A stretch of DNA of 14,808 nucleotides from Actinomycetota bacterium (lineage in GTDB: Bacteria > Actinomycetota > Humimicrobiia > Humimicrobiales > Humimicrobiaceae). Positions within the stretch are counted from its first letter, which is position 1; each line of letters opens with the position of its first letter. The stretch spans positions 1-14,808 of the forward strand of contig JAQVJB010000028.1 of assembly GCA_028695395.1 (NCBI GenBank), read 5' to 3'. Both the position numbers and the translations under genes were made by a program. Below are positions 7,563 to 14,791 of the stretch, in pieces. The notes beneath the pieces are model-generated. The model saw nothing but the letters and a program-made list of their open reading frames with translations. It made no database searches and was not told where the DNA came from.

Positions 7563-8507
7563 ATGTTTTATTACATTATAAAAAGAATATTGCAGATTAT
7601 ACCAGTAATTATTGGCATAACTCTTATTCTTTTTATTTTAATGTATGTTATACCTGAAGATCCTGCCAAGCTGATTCTGCAAAAAGGTGCAACACCTCAG
7701 GCTCTTGCTAATCTCAGGGCAAAAATGGGGATAGATAAACCGATATACGTGCAATACTGGAGGTATGTTTCTTCTCTTGCAAAAGGAGATCTCGGAACTT
7801 CATACAGATACCGGCGTTCTGTAAATGAAATACTTGCAGAACATTATCCCAATTCAATCAAGCTAGCTTTTGCAGCTATAATTATTGAAACAATAATAGG
7901 TATTATTGCCGGAATAATCTCAGCTGTTAAGAAATATTCATTTCTTGATGTTCTGGTCACTATTTCTACCACAATACTCGTATGTATACCTGTGTATTGG
8001 CTTGGAATGCTTTTACAGATAGGTTTTGGCTTAAAACTCGGCTGGTTTCCAATGTCAGGCATGGGAGACGGAAGTATAAGATACTATATACTGCCGGCAA
8101 TTACGCTTGCTTCTGTTTCAACAGCTTTTGTAGCCAGAATGACCCGTTCAAGCATGCTTGATGTACTGTCAAATGATTATATAAGAACCGCTTACGCAAA
8201 AGGCCTTTCTAGCAATAGAGTTATTTTTAAGCACTCCTTAAAAAATGCACTTATTCCTGTAATAACTTATATCGGCATTGATCTCGGGACATTGATGGGA
8301 GGGGCAATTTTAACAGAAACAATTTTTGCATGGCCGGGTGTAGGAAGAACTATATATCTGGCTATTCTTCAAAGGGATGCTCCTGTTGTCATAGGCGGGA
8401 CCATAATACTTGTGCTGATATTTGTAATTATTAATCTGATTGTTGATATTCTTTATGCTATTCTTGACCCCAGGATAAGATATGGCGGGGTAGAGGCAAA
8501 TTATTAA
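7563..8507 (+). CDS. oppB: Peptide ABC transporter permease, OppB/DppB type
   Basis: This is one of two membrane permease subunits forming the translocation path of a peptide importer. The 314-residue product begins with the family's short cytosolic segment and first helix (about 10-30). The region around 33-82 includes the characteristic LGTSYRYRRSV stretch. Five further hydrophobic segments follow at about 98-121, 131-152, 174-192, 230-252 and 276-301. The EAA loop that contacts the ATPase is at about 206-226 (YIRTAYAKGLS then HSLKNALIP). The ending, LDPRIRYGG, is typical. Only a weak AGAAAAAG-like ribosome site precedes the ATG. It lies downstream of the strong hairpin and 44 bases before the oppC-like gene. 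Peptide specificity is inferred from family and neighbours. Confidence 0.93.
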   Translation: MFYYIIKRILQIIPVIIGITLILFILMYVIPEDPAKLILQKGATPQALANLRAKMGIDKPIYVQYWRYVSSLAKGDLGTSYRYRRSVNEILAEHYPNSIKLAFAAIIIETIIGIIAGIISAVKKYSFLDVLVTISTTILVCIPVYWLGMLLQIGFGLKLGWFPMSGMGDGSIRYYILPAITLASVSTAFVARMTRSSMLDVLSNDYIRTAYAKGLSSNRVIFKHSLKNALIPVITYIGIDLGTLMGGAILTETIFAWPGVGRTIYLAILQRDAPVVIGGTIILVLIFVIINLIVDILYAILDPRIRYGGVEANY

Positions 8508-8551
8508 ATCAATGATTCAAAAAATTAAAAAATTTTTTAGTGTATAAATAA

Positions 8552-9502
8552 ATGTTTCCGATTAAAGAAGATAAAAATAAACCAATTGATGATTCTGACC
8601 TAGATAATATTATAGAGGAATCAATTACAGAAGGTACAAAATTAGAAAAAAAGTACAGTAAATCATCGCTGTATAAAGATGCATGGAGAAGGCTTGTAAG
8701 AAACAAGCTTGCAATGATTGGTCTTGCAATAGTAATTATAATGGCTTTGATTGCAATTCTTGCACCTTTTATTGCTCCATATGATCCTACTTACAGAGAA
8801 AAAACCGCTTCACAAGAGGGGCCAAGTGCCGCACATTGGTTCGGAACTGATATTCTTGGCAGGGATATTTTCAGCAGAGTTCTTTACGGTACCCAGATTT
8901 CTATGCTTGTAGGCGTTGTCGCGGTTGCGATTTCACTTGCAATAGGCCTTTTTTTAGGAGCTATTTCAGGTTTTTTCAGCGGCATACCTGATGCTATAAT
9001 AATGAGGATAGCAGATATATTTTTTGCTTTTCCTTATATTCTGGGTGCAATCGCAATAATGACGATACTTGGACCAGGTGTTTTAAATATATTTATTGCA
9101 ATAGGTATACTTGGATGGGCGTCAGTCGCCAGGCTGTTCAGGAGTTCGATATTATCCATAAAAGAAAAAGAATATATTGAAGCTGCCAGGGCATTGGGAG
9201 CAAGCAACACAAGAATCATTATGAGACATATTCTTCCCAATTCATTTGCGCCCCTGATAGTTTATTCGACAATGAATGTAGGTACTGCCATTATAGTGGA
9301 AGCAGCACTTAGTTTTTTAGGATTAGGCGTACAGCCTCCTACTCCTTCATGGGGTAAAATGCTTTCGGAATCTTTAAGCTATATTAATACTGCTCCGTGG
9401 CTTATGTTTTTCCCCGGACTTGCAATATTGATAACAGTTCTTGGATTTGTGCTTTTGGGAGATGGTTTAAGGGATGCGCTGGATCCGAGGTTGAAGAGGT
9501 AA
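8552..9502 (+). CDS. oppC: Peptide ABC transporter permease, OppC/DppC type
   Basis: This is the partner permease of the preceding OppB-like protein. The 316 residues start with a charged cytosolic tail of about 40 residues, then the OppC N-terminal segment WRRLVRNKLAMIG (45-57) and its helix (about 55-75). The extracytoplasmic motif HWFGTDILGRDIFSR (95-109) is diagnostic of this subfamily. Further helices occur at about 115-142, 150-172, 176-192, 232-256 and 283-303. The EAA loop is at 208-230 (YIEAARALGAS, HILPN), and the ending LGDGLRDALDPRLKR is canonical. No Shine-Dalgarno site is visible and a stop codon lies immediately before the ATG in frame, so this start is fixed but probably weak. 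The stop is three bases from the next start. Confidence 0.93.
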   Translation: MFPIKEDKNKPIDDSDLDNIIEESITEGTKLEKKYSKSSLYKDAWRRLVRNKLAMIGLAIVIIMALIAILAPFIAPYDPTYREKTASQEGPSAAHWFGTDILGRDIFSRVLYGTQISMLVGVVAVAISLAIGLFLGAISGFFSGIPDAIIMRIADIFFAFPYILGAIAIMTILGPGVLNIFIAIGILGWASVARLFRSSILSIKEKEYIEAARALGASNTRIIMRHILPNSFAPLIVYSTMNVGTAIIVEAALSFLGLGVQPPTPSWGKMLSESLSYINTAPWLMFFPGLAILITVLGFVLLGDGLRDALDPRLKR

Positions 9503-9505
9503 AAA

Positions 9506-10513
9506 ATGACAGAAAATAATATATTACTAGACATAAAAGATCTCAGAACTTACTTTTACACAGATGCAGGTGTCGTAAAAGCTGTAGACGGTGTAAGTTT
9601 TGATTTAAAAAAAGGGGAGACTTTAGGGATTGTCGGAGAAACAGGTTCAGGCAAAAGTATAACTGCTTTGACAATTCTTGGATTGATACAGGTTCCCCCG
9701 GGAAAAGTCGTAAGCGGAAAAATTGATTTTGAAGGTAGGGATCTTTTAAAAGTCAAACAAAAAAATTTACAGAGATACAGAGGCAACAGAATATCCATGA
9801 TTTTTCAGGACCCTATGACTTCATTAAACCCTGTTTTTACAATAGGCAATCAAATTATGGAAGCTATCCTGGCACATCAGAAGATTACAAAAAAACAAGC
9901 ATATAATAAGGCGCTTGAACTTTTGGATATGGTCGGTATGCCAGACATAAAAAAAAGGATGAAAAGCTATCCCCATGAATTCAGTGGAGGAATGAGACAG
10001 AGAGCAATGATAGCTATGGCTATAGCGAATTCCCCAAGTATCCTTATAGCTGACGAACCGACAACTGCACTTGATGTTACAATTCAGGCACAAATACTTG
10101 AGCTGGTCGATGAGTTGAAGAAAAAAACTGATTCTTCTGTGATACTGATTACCCATGACCTTGGAGTCATAGCTAAATATGCGGAAAGAGTTTTAGTAAT
10201 GTATGCAGGCAAGCCGGTTGAATTTGCTAATGTGAATGATATTTTTTATAAACCTTTTCATCCTTATACAATGGGGTTGATAGGGTCAGTAGCTAAACTG
10301 AATGAAGAAAAGAAAGAAAGGTTAAAACCAATAAAAGGTGCTCCACCCAGCTTGATAGATCTTCCTAAAGGTTGCACATTTGCTCAAAGATGTAAATATG
10401 CTTTGGATTCCTGTAGATTATCTTATCCGCCCAGCATCGAGATAGAGGAGGGTCATTTTGTTTCTTGTTTCAGATCAAAAGAATTTCAATCAGAATCAAT
10501 TCAAAGAATTTGA
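9506..10513 (+). CDS. oppD: Peptide ABC transporter ATP-binding protein, OppD/DppD type
   Basis: This cytosolic ATPase subunit powers the importer. The 335-residue product has Walker A GETGSGKS (44-51), Q-loop Gln101 in MIFQDP, signature FSGGMRQR (159-166), Walker B ILIADEP (179-185) with Glu184, and switch His217. The C-terminal oligopeptide extension starts around HPYTMGL (252-258) and contains four cysteines (290, 296, 303, 321). In an OppD/DppD relative such a set has been described as holding a 4Fe-4S cluster; here that is only inferred. An AGAGG ribosome site within the end of oppC precedes the ATG, so the two genes are tightly coupled. D rather than F is assigned from the MIFQDPMTSLNPV and FSGGMRQR motif variants and gene order. 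Confidence 0.94.
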   Translation: MTENNILLDIKDLRTYFYTDAGVVKAVDGVSFDLKKGETLGIVGETGSGKSITALTILGLIQVPPGKVVSGKIDFEGRDLLKVKQKNLQRYRGNRISMIFQDPMTSLNPVFTIGNQIMEAILAHQKITKKQAYNKALELLDMVGMPDIKKRMKSYPHEFSGGMRQRAMIAMAIANSPSILIADEPTTALDVTIQAQILELVDELKKKTDSSVILITHDLGVIAKYAERVLVMYAGKPVEFANVNDIFYKPFHPYTMGLIGSVAKLNEEKKERLKPIKGAPPSLIDLPKGCTFAQRCKYALDSCRLSYPPSIEIEEGHFVSCFRSKEFQSESIQRI

Positions 10514-10570
10514 TTAAAAAAAATGGAGAAGTGTTATTATAAATTTTTTATTTATCAGGATTAAAAAATA

Positions 10571-11575
10571 ATGCCAGAGGAAAATACATTATTACTAGAA
10601 GTAAAGAATCTGAAAAAATATTTTGATTTAAGGTCAGGTTTTTTTTATTCTAAATCTTCAAGTTCGGTTAAAGCAGTTGATGATATAAGCTTTTTTATTA
10701 AAAAAGGAGAGACTTTCGGTCTGGTTGGTGAAAGCGGATGTGGCAAGTCTACTACTGCAAGGCTTATATTAAGGCTGATAAAACCTACCAGCGGGGAAAT
10801 CAATTATAAGGGAAATGATCTTGTGAAGATTAAGAATTCCCAAATGTTAAAATACAGGAAAGAAATACAAATAATATTCCAGGACCCTTATGCATCACTT
10901 TCTCCAAGAATGACAATAGGCGACATAGTAAATGAACCGCTGGAAATCCATAGAATAGGCGATAAAAATTCTAGAATAAAGAGAATAAAAGAATTTCTCA
11001 GGACCGTAGGACTTAATCCTGAGCATATAAACAGGTATCCCCATGAATTCAGCGGGGGACAAAGACAAAGAGTCGGGATTGCAAGAGCGCTTGTCCTTCA
11101 GCCAGAACTGATAATCTGTGATGAACCTGTGTCTGCTCTAGACGTATCTGTTCAGGCTCAAATATTGAATTTAATGCTTGATCTGCAAGAAGAATTTAAT
11201 CTTACATATCTTTTTATAGCTCATGATCTTTCAGTAGTAAAATATGTAAGCAGTAGAATAGGAGTAATGTATCTTGGGAAAATAGTAGAAGTTGCTCCAG
11301 CCGAAGAATTATATATAAATCCATTACATCCTTACACAATGGGGCTTCTTTCAGCAATACCTATTCCTGATCCTAAACTTGAGAGAGAAAGACAAAGGAT
11401 TATTTTGCCCGGTGATGTTCCAAGCCCTATCGATCCGCCTTCGGGATGCAGATTTCACCCAAGATGCCCGAATGCGCAGGAAATATGTTCAAGAGAAGAA
11501 CCTGTTTTAAAAAATTATAATAAAGATGGAAAAGAGCATCTAGCTGCCTGTTTCTTTGCCGGCAAACCTATTTAA
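10571..11575 (+). CDS. oppF: Peptide ABC transporter ATP-binding protein, OppF/DppF type
   Basis: This is the second ATPase subunit, which forms a heterodimer with the preceding OppD-like protein. The 334-residue product has Walker A GESGCGKS (53-60), Q-loop Gln104 in IIFQDPYASLSPRM, signature SGGQRQR (161-167), Walker B LIICDEP (180-186) with Glu185, and His218. The C-terminal oligopeptide domain begins at HPYTMGLLSAIP (253-264) and has cysteines 293, 299, 306 and 327 in the same pattern as the D subunit. YASLSPRM and VSALDVSVQAQ are typical of the F subfamily. An AGGA ribosome site ends ten bases before the ATG. A 57-base AT-rich gap separates it from oppD. All nucleotide-binding residues are intact. 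Confidence 0.94.
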   Translation: MPEENTLLLEVKNLKKYFDLRSGFFYSKSSSSVKAVDDISFFIKKGETFGLVGESGCGKSTTARLILRLIKPTSGEINYKGNDLVKIKNSQMLKYRKEIQIIFQDPYASLSPRMTIGDIVNEPLEIHRIGDKNSRIKRIKEFLRTVGLNPEHINRYPHEFSGGQRQRVGIARALVLQPELIICDEPVSALDVSVQAQILNLMLDLQEEFNLTYLFIAHDLSVVKYVSSRIGVMYLGKIVEVAPAEELYINPLHPYTMGLLSAIPIPDPKLERERQRIILPGDVPSPIDPPSGCRFHPRCPNAQEICSREEPVLKNYNKDGKEHLAACFFAGKPI

Positions 11576-11607
11576 ATAAAAGCCCTAAGTCATAAATTTT
11601 TAAAAAT

Positions 11608-11613
11608 TATAAT
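11608..11613 (+). promoter_or_regulatory. Perfect -10 box upstream of the permuted binding-protein gene
   Basis: TATAAT at 11608-11613 lies 25 bases before the ATG at 11639. No good -35 sits 16-18 bases upstream (CTAAGT at the 17-base position). Transcription from here would give a leader of only about 20 bases, and no ribosome site is present in it. It may be a weak internal promoter or chance in AT-rich DNA. Confidence 0.3.
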
Positions 11614-11638
11614 CTAATATTACATCCTGTAGCACTAT

Positions 11639-13375
11639 ATGTTAAAAAATAAAATAAAACTTATATTTAAAATATCGCTATCTTTTTTTGCATTGATGTC
11701 GATTATATTATTTATCGGATGCAGCATTGTTGAGTCTCCTGCCAAATTTGATACAGAAAGCGCCAGTTCCAATACCGAAGAGGGCAGCGAAGCATCTAAT
11801 GTTGATTCGCATGAAGATAATATGGAATTATTTTTCAATATTAAAAATAAGCAAAAAGATAAAAACATTTTAAACAATATAAATGTAAGAAAAGCTATAT
11901 TTCATGCCATAGACAGGGAAAGAATAATAAATGAACTTTTTGAAGATACCAACAATGTGCTGAATAGCTTGTTTAATGAAAATTCTTCTTTCAGCAATCC
12001 GGTTTGGGATAAGCTTGAATATAATAAGGAAAAAGCAATAGAATATTTAGAATCTGCAGGATATGGACCGGATAACCCTTTATATCTCACTATCGGTTCA
12101 AATGATAACTCTGCTACAAGGCTAAAAATAGAAGAAATCATCAGGGAAAATCTTGAAGAAATAGGAATAAAAATATGGATAAGCAATCATTCTTCAAGTG
12201 AGTGGTATAATGAGCATATCAGACTTGGGAACTATGAGCTTGCTTTATGGTCTTTATATACTTATGATTCAAGTGAACTTTTAAATTATTTCAGCACGAC
12301 AAAGATTCCCGTAAATGAAACTACTGAAAATCAAAACTGCAATAATTTTTATTGGTATTCAAATAATAATATAGACGAAAATCTGCAAAAACTTATACTG
12401 ACAAAAGATGTTAAAGAAAAAAAAGATATTATTGATGAAGTACAGAATAAGATTTTTGAAGATTCTTTTATCCTTCCGCTTTTTTCAAGGCTTTATGCTG
12501 TTGCCTTTAATGAAAAAATTGAAAATATTAAAATAAATCCTTCCGATGGGAATTATCTGTCAAGCATACAAAATGTAAAATTAAATTTAGAAGAAGAAGA
12601 AGAAGCGGAAACGGAATTAATAATAGGTACTGACAATATGCCGTCCACAATGAATCCATTGCTTGAAGAAAATATCTTTATGAATTATTTAAATAGTATG
12701 ATATTGAGAGGGCTATGGAAGCTTGATAAAGATGGTGTTTACGTTACGGATCTTATTGATGAAAGTAAATCACTGACAACAATAAGCAGATCTGATAATA
12801 GTATATTTATAACTTTAAAGAAAGATATTTTTTGGCAAGATGGGTCTAAAGTAAACTCTGGTGATGTAAAAGCGACAATTGAAGCAATAATATCAGAAAA
12901 AAATCTTAATCTTAAGGAGACTGCATATAAAAATATCAAAGAAATAAAAATAGTAAGCGATAATGAATTTTATGTATATTTTTCTGATCCTATTCAGAAT
13001 TATGAAAGACTATTTACATTTATTTTACCTGCAAAAATGCTGGAAAAAGACAATATAGGGAACTTGCTAATTGATGATTCATTTGGTTCAGGTCCATATA
13101 AATTAACTGAATGGGTTAAAGACCAGTATATGCTTCTGCAAAAAAATATTTACTATGAGAATAATTTGTCAGAAGTGGAAAGAATAAGAATAGTGTTTGA
13201 GGCTGATAAAAATCTTTTGATAACTTCTTTAAAGAATGAAGAAATAGATTTAGTCAGCATACCGGTAGATTTGAAATTAATAAATGAACTTGATGAAAAT
13301 AAAAAAATTAATGTATTGATTGAAAAAGGTAATCTTTGGGAGCACCTTGCTGTCTGCCTCAAGCCTGTAGAATAA
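11639..13375 (+). CDS. Circularly permuted SBP_bac_5-like substrate-binding lipoprotein
   Basis: This is a 578-residue lipoprotein with a signal peptide ending in lipobox LFIGC (Cys28), then a Ser/Glu-rich spacer (29-61). The binding fold that follows is in reversed halves. Residues 62-316 match the part that normally comes second: hinge strand LFFNIKN (64-70), INVRKAIFHAIDRERI (81-96), KAIEYLESAGYGP (132-144), the helix around 245-275, and the family C-terminus ILPLFSRLYAVAFNEKI (278-294). An acidic linker (317-325) leads into the part that normally comes first: LIIGTDNMPSTMNP (327-340), FWQDGSKVNSGDVKATIEAI (398-417), GSGPYKL (483-489), EEIDLVSIPVD (534-544) and a second hinge strand LWEHLAVCLK (566-575) just before the stop. 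The frame is intact. No Shine-Dalgarno site is visible, and no other start keeps the signal peptide. It lies 63 bases after oppF. I infer an accessory or alternative receptor for the same transporter. A fused remnant of two genes is the main alternative. Confidence 0.85.
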   Translation: MLKNKIKLIFKISLSFFALMSIILFIGCSIVESPAKFDTESASSNTEEGSEASNVDSHEDNMELFFNIKNKQKDKNILNNINVRKAIFHAIDRERIINELFEDTNNVLNSLFNENSSFSNPVWDKLEYNKEKAIEYLESAGYGPDNPLYLTIGSNDNSATRLKIEEIIRENLEEIGIKIWISNHSSSEWYNEHIRLGNYELALWSLYTYDSSELLNYFSTTKIPVNETTENQNCNNFYWYSNNNIDENLQKLILTKDVKEKKDIIDEVQNKIFEDSFILPLFSRLYAVAFNEKIENIKINPSDGNYLSSIQNVKLNLEEEEEAETELIIGTDNMPSTMNPLLEENIFMNYLNSMILRGLWKLDKDGVYVTDLIDESKSLTTISRSDNSIFITLKKDIFWQDGSKVNSGDVKATIEAIISEKNLNLKETAYKNIKEIKIVSDNEFYVYFSDPIQNYERLFTFILPAKMLEKDNIGNLLIDDSFGSGPYKLTEWVKDQYMLLQKNIYYENNLSEVERIRIVFEADKNLLITSLKNEEIDLVSIPVDLKLINELDENKKINVLIEKGNLWEHLAVCLKPVE

Positions 13376-13557
13376 TAGAAATAAAATATTTAAGTAAAAA
13401 ATTTTAAAAATAAGCTATGTTATTCTTCTAAAAATCAGGATTTTTAAAAGAAATATTGTTATTTTTAAAAAAAAAGGAATAGCAATATAATAAAATAAGC
13501 TATTAAAATAAATTAAGTTGAAACAATAAAGAAAAATATTTAAAATATTTCGATAAT
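13376..13557 (+). other. AT-rich intergenic spacer
   Basis: This is the longest stretch without a gene in the window. It contains A/T runs and two weak hairpins. One pairs TAAAAAT with ATTTTTA around 13429-13446. The other pairs 13454-13463 with 13478-13487 in ten pairs including one G-U. Neither has a proper T-tail, so no convincing terminator for the transporter operon was identified. The tRNA promoter occupies its right end. Confidence 0.6.
13518..13546 (+). promoter_or_regulatory. Sigma-70-type promoter for tRNA-Leu
   Basis: TTGAAA (13518-13523) and TAAAAT (13541-13546) are separated by exactly 17 bases, each matching five of six consensus positions. The expected start lies only a few bases before the mature tRNA 5' end at 13558. 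It probably also drives the radical SAM gene immediately behind the tRNA. Confidence 0.75.
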
Positions 13558-13646
13558 GTCGGAATGGCGGAACTGGTAGACGCGCAAGGTTGAGGGCCTT
13601 GTGAACGGTATAGTTCATGGGGGTTCAAGTCCCCCTTCCGACACCA
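13558..13646 (+). tRNA. tRNA-Leu (anticodon GAG)
   Basis: This is a class II tRNA of 89 bases including an encoded CCA end. The acceptor stem pairs GTCGGAA (13558-13564) with TTCCGAC (13636-13642), followed by discriminator A and CCA (13644-13646). The anticodon stem pairs CAAGG (13585-13589) with CCTTG (13597-13601) around loop TTGAGGG, giving anticodon GAG at 13592-13594, which reads CUC/CUU leucine codons. The long variable arm TGAAC-GTTCA is characteristic of tRNA-Leu. The T arm is GGGGG-TTCAAGT-CCCCC. Confidence 0.97.
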
Positions 13647-13652
13647 GTAAAA

Positions 13653-14657
13653 ATGAAAGAAAGTTACTTATATAAAAGAATAAATCAATCAAAGATATCC
13701 TGCTGTTTATGCAGCCACAGGTGCATAATAACCAATGACGGGTATGGAAAATGCAATGTCAGGAAAAACATAGACGGCAAACTCTTTAGCATGAATTATG
13801 GACATATTATTGCAGAAAATATAGATCCTATAGAGAAAAAACCTTTATTTCACTTTCTGCCGGGCAGCCTTTCATATTCAATTGCTTGTCCCGGCTGCAA
13901 TTTTAAATGCTTTTTCTGCCAGAATCATCAGATTTCCCAGATAGGAAAAGGGGAAGCCGAGAATTTAGGGTTATATTATAATCCTGAAGATATTGTTGAA
14001 AAAGCTGCAAGATACGGTTGTCAAAGCATCTCCTACACATACACAGAACCGACAGTTTTTTTCGAGCTTGCATTTGACACATCTATAATTGCAAAAGAGC
14101 AGGGCATCAAAAACATCTTTATTACAAACGGATTTATGACAAAAGAAGCAATTGATAAAATTGAACCTTACCTTGATGCGGCAAATGTCGATCTTAAAGG
14201 CTTTACTGATGATTTTTACAGAAAATATGCTGGAGCGAGGCTTGAACCTGTTCTTGAAAATATAAGATATCTTAAGAGTAAAGATATATGGATAGAAGTC
14301 ACTACATTATTGATTCCGGGTCTTAATGATTCTAGTGAAGAGGTAAAAGCAATAGCAAAATTTTTAAAGGATATATCAATTGAATTACCTTGGCATATAA
14401 GCGCATATTATCCCCAGTATAAGTCATCGATTCAAGCTACTGATACAAAAAAAATAATGGAAGCTGTTGGAATCGGTAAAGATGTTGGATTGAAATATGT
14501 TTATGCAGGAAACATACTGTCAAACGATATGGAGGATACCTTTTGTCCCGATTGTGGCAAGTTGCTGATAAAAAGAAGAGGATACAGTATATTGGAAAAT
14601 AATATTGATAATAACGTCTGTAAATTTTGCAAAAATAAAATAAGTGGTTTTTTTTAA
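13653..14657 (+). CDS. amrS: AmrS-type radical SAM protein (AmmeMemoRadiSam family, PFL-activase-like)
   Basis: This is a predicted cytosolic radical S-adenosylmethionine enzyme of 334 residues. Its family is related to pyruvate formate-lyase activases and genomically linked with AMMECR1 and Memo domain proteins; I do not assign a reaction. An N-terminal cysteine cluster (Cys17, 18, 20, 24, 34; pattern CLCSHRC then GKC) precedes DPIEKKPLFHFLPG (58-71). The radical SAM CX3CX2C motif is CNFKCFFC (82-89), followed by QNHQISQ. TYTEPTVF (129-136), TNGFM (158-162) and NVDLKGF (178-184) are typical later motifs. A C-terminal zinc-ribbon-like set (Cys298, 301, 323, 326) closes the protein. The ATG at 13653 is chosen because the longer in-frame start at 13617 lies inside tRNA-Leu. 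No ribosome site is visible. No AMMECR1 or Memo partner is present in this window. Confidence 0.88.
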   Translation: MKESYLYKRINQSKISCCLCSHRCIITNDGYGKCNVRKNIDGKLFSMNYGHIIAENIDPIEKKPLFHFLPGSLSYSIACPGCNFKCFFCQNHQISQIGKGEAENLGLYYNPEDIVEKAARYGCQSISYTYTEPTVFFELAFDTSIIAKEQGIKNIFITNGFMTKEAIDKIEPYLDAANVDLKGFTDDFYRKYAGARLEPVLENIRYLKSKDIWIEVTTLLIPGLNDSSEEVKAIAKFLKDISIELPWHISAYYPQYKSSIQATDTKKIMEAVGIGKDVGLKYVYAGNILSNDMEDTFCPDCGKLLIKRRGYSILENNIDNNVCKFCKNKISGFF

Positions 14658-14666
14658 AAACCTTTT
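14646..14666 (+). terminator. Weak hairpin at the end of the radical SAM gene
   Basis: GGTTTTT (14646-14652) pairs with AAAAACC (14656-14662) around a TTT loop and is followed by TTTT. The stem spans the stop codon and is mostly A-T. It is a possible weak terminator; the tRNA-Cys just downstream has its own promoter, which fits with separation here. Confidence 0.35.
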
Positions 14667-14675
14667 ATTGTCCTA

Positions 14676-14704
14676 TTAACTTTTCTTTTGTTTTATTCTA
14701 TAAT
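14676..14704 (+). promoter_or_regulatory. Promoter for tRNA-Cys
   Basis: A perfect -10 TATAAT (14699-14704) is paired with TTAACT (14676-14681) at a 17-base spacing. The predicted start lies a few bases upstream of the mature tRNA at 14718, the same geometry seen for tRNA-Leu. Confidence 0.7.
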
Positions 14705-14717
14705 TACATAACTCAAA

Positions 14718-14791
<74 letters not shown>

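Noticed and set aside
10523..10564. A 13-codon micro-ORF (starts MEKCYYK) between oppD and oppF.
   Set aside because: It has no ribosome site, is AT-driven, and short ORFs of this size are expected by chance. No leader-peptide feature such as repeated regulatory codons is seen.
11639..13375. The distal binding protein as a simple pseudogene or a frameshifted pair of genes.
   Set aside because: There is one uninterrupted 578-codon frame with a functional-looking signal peptide and lipobox, and both half-folds are essentially complete. Selection analysis would still be needed to exclude very recent decay.
13376..13557. A small RNA or riboswitch in the AT-rich spacer before tRNA-Leu.
   Set aside because: Only weak A/T hairpins are present, without a conserved core or a terminator tail.
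13617..13652. Longer start for the radical SAM gene (ATG at 13617, adding 12 residues).
   Set aside because: These codons lie within the variable arm, T arm and CCA end of tRNA-Leu, and the added residues do not resemble the family N-terminus. The ATG at 13653 is the credible start.
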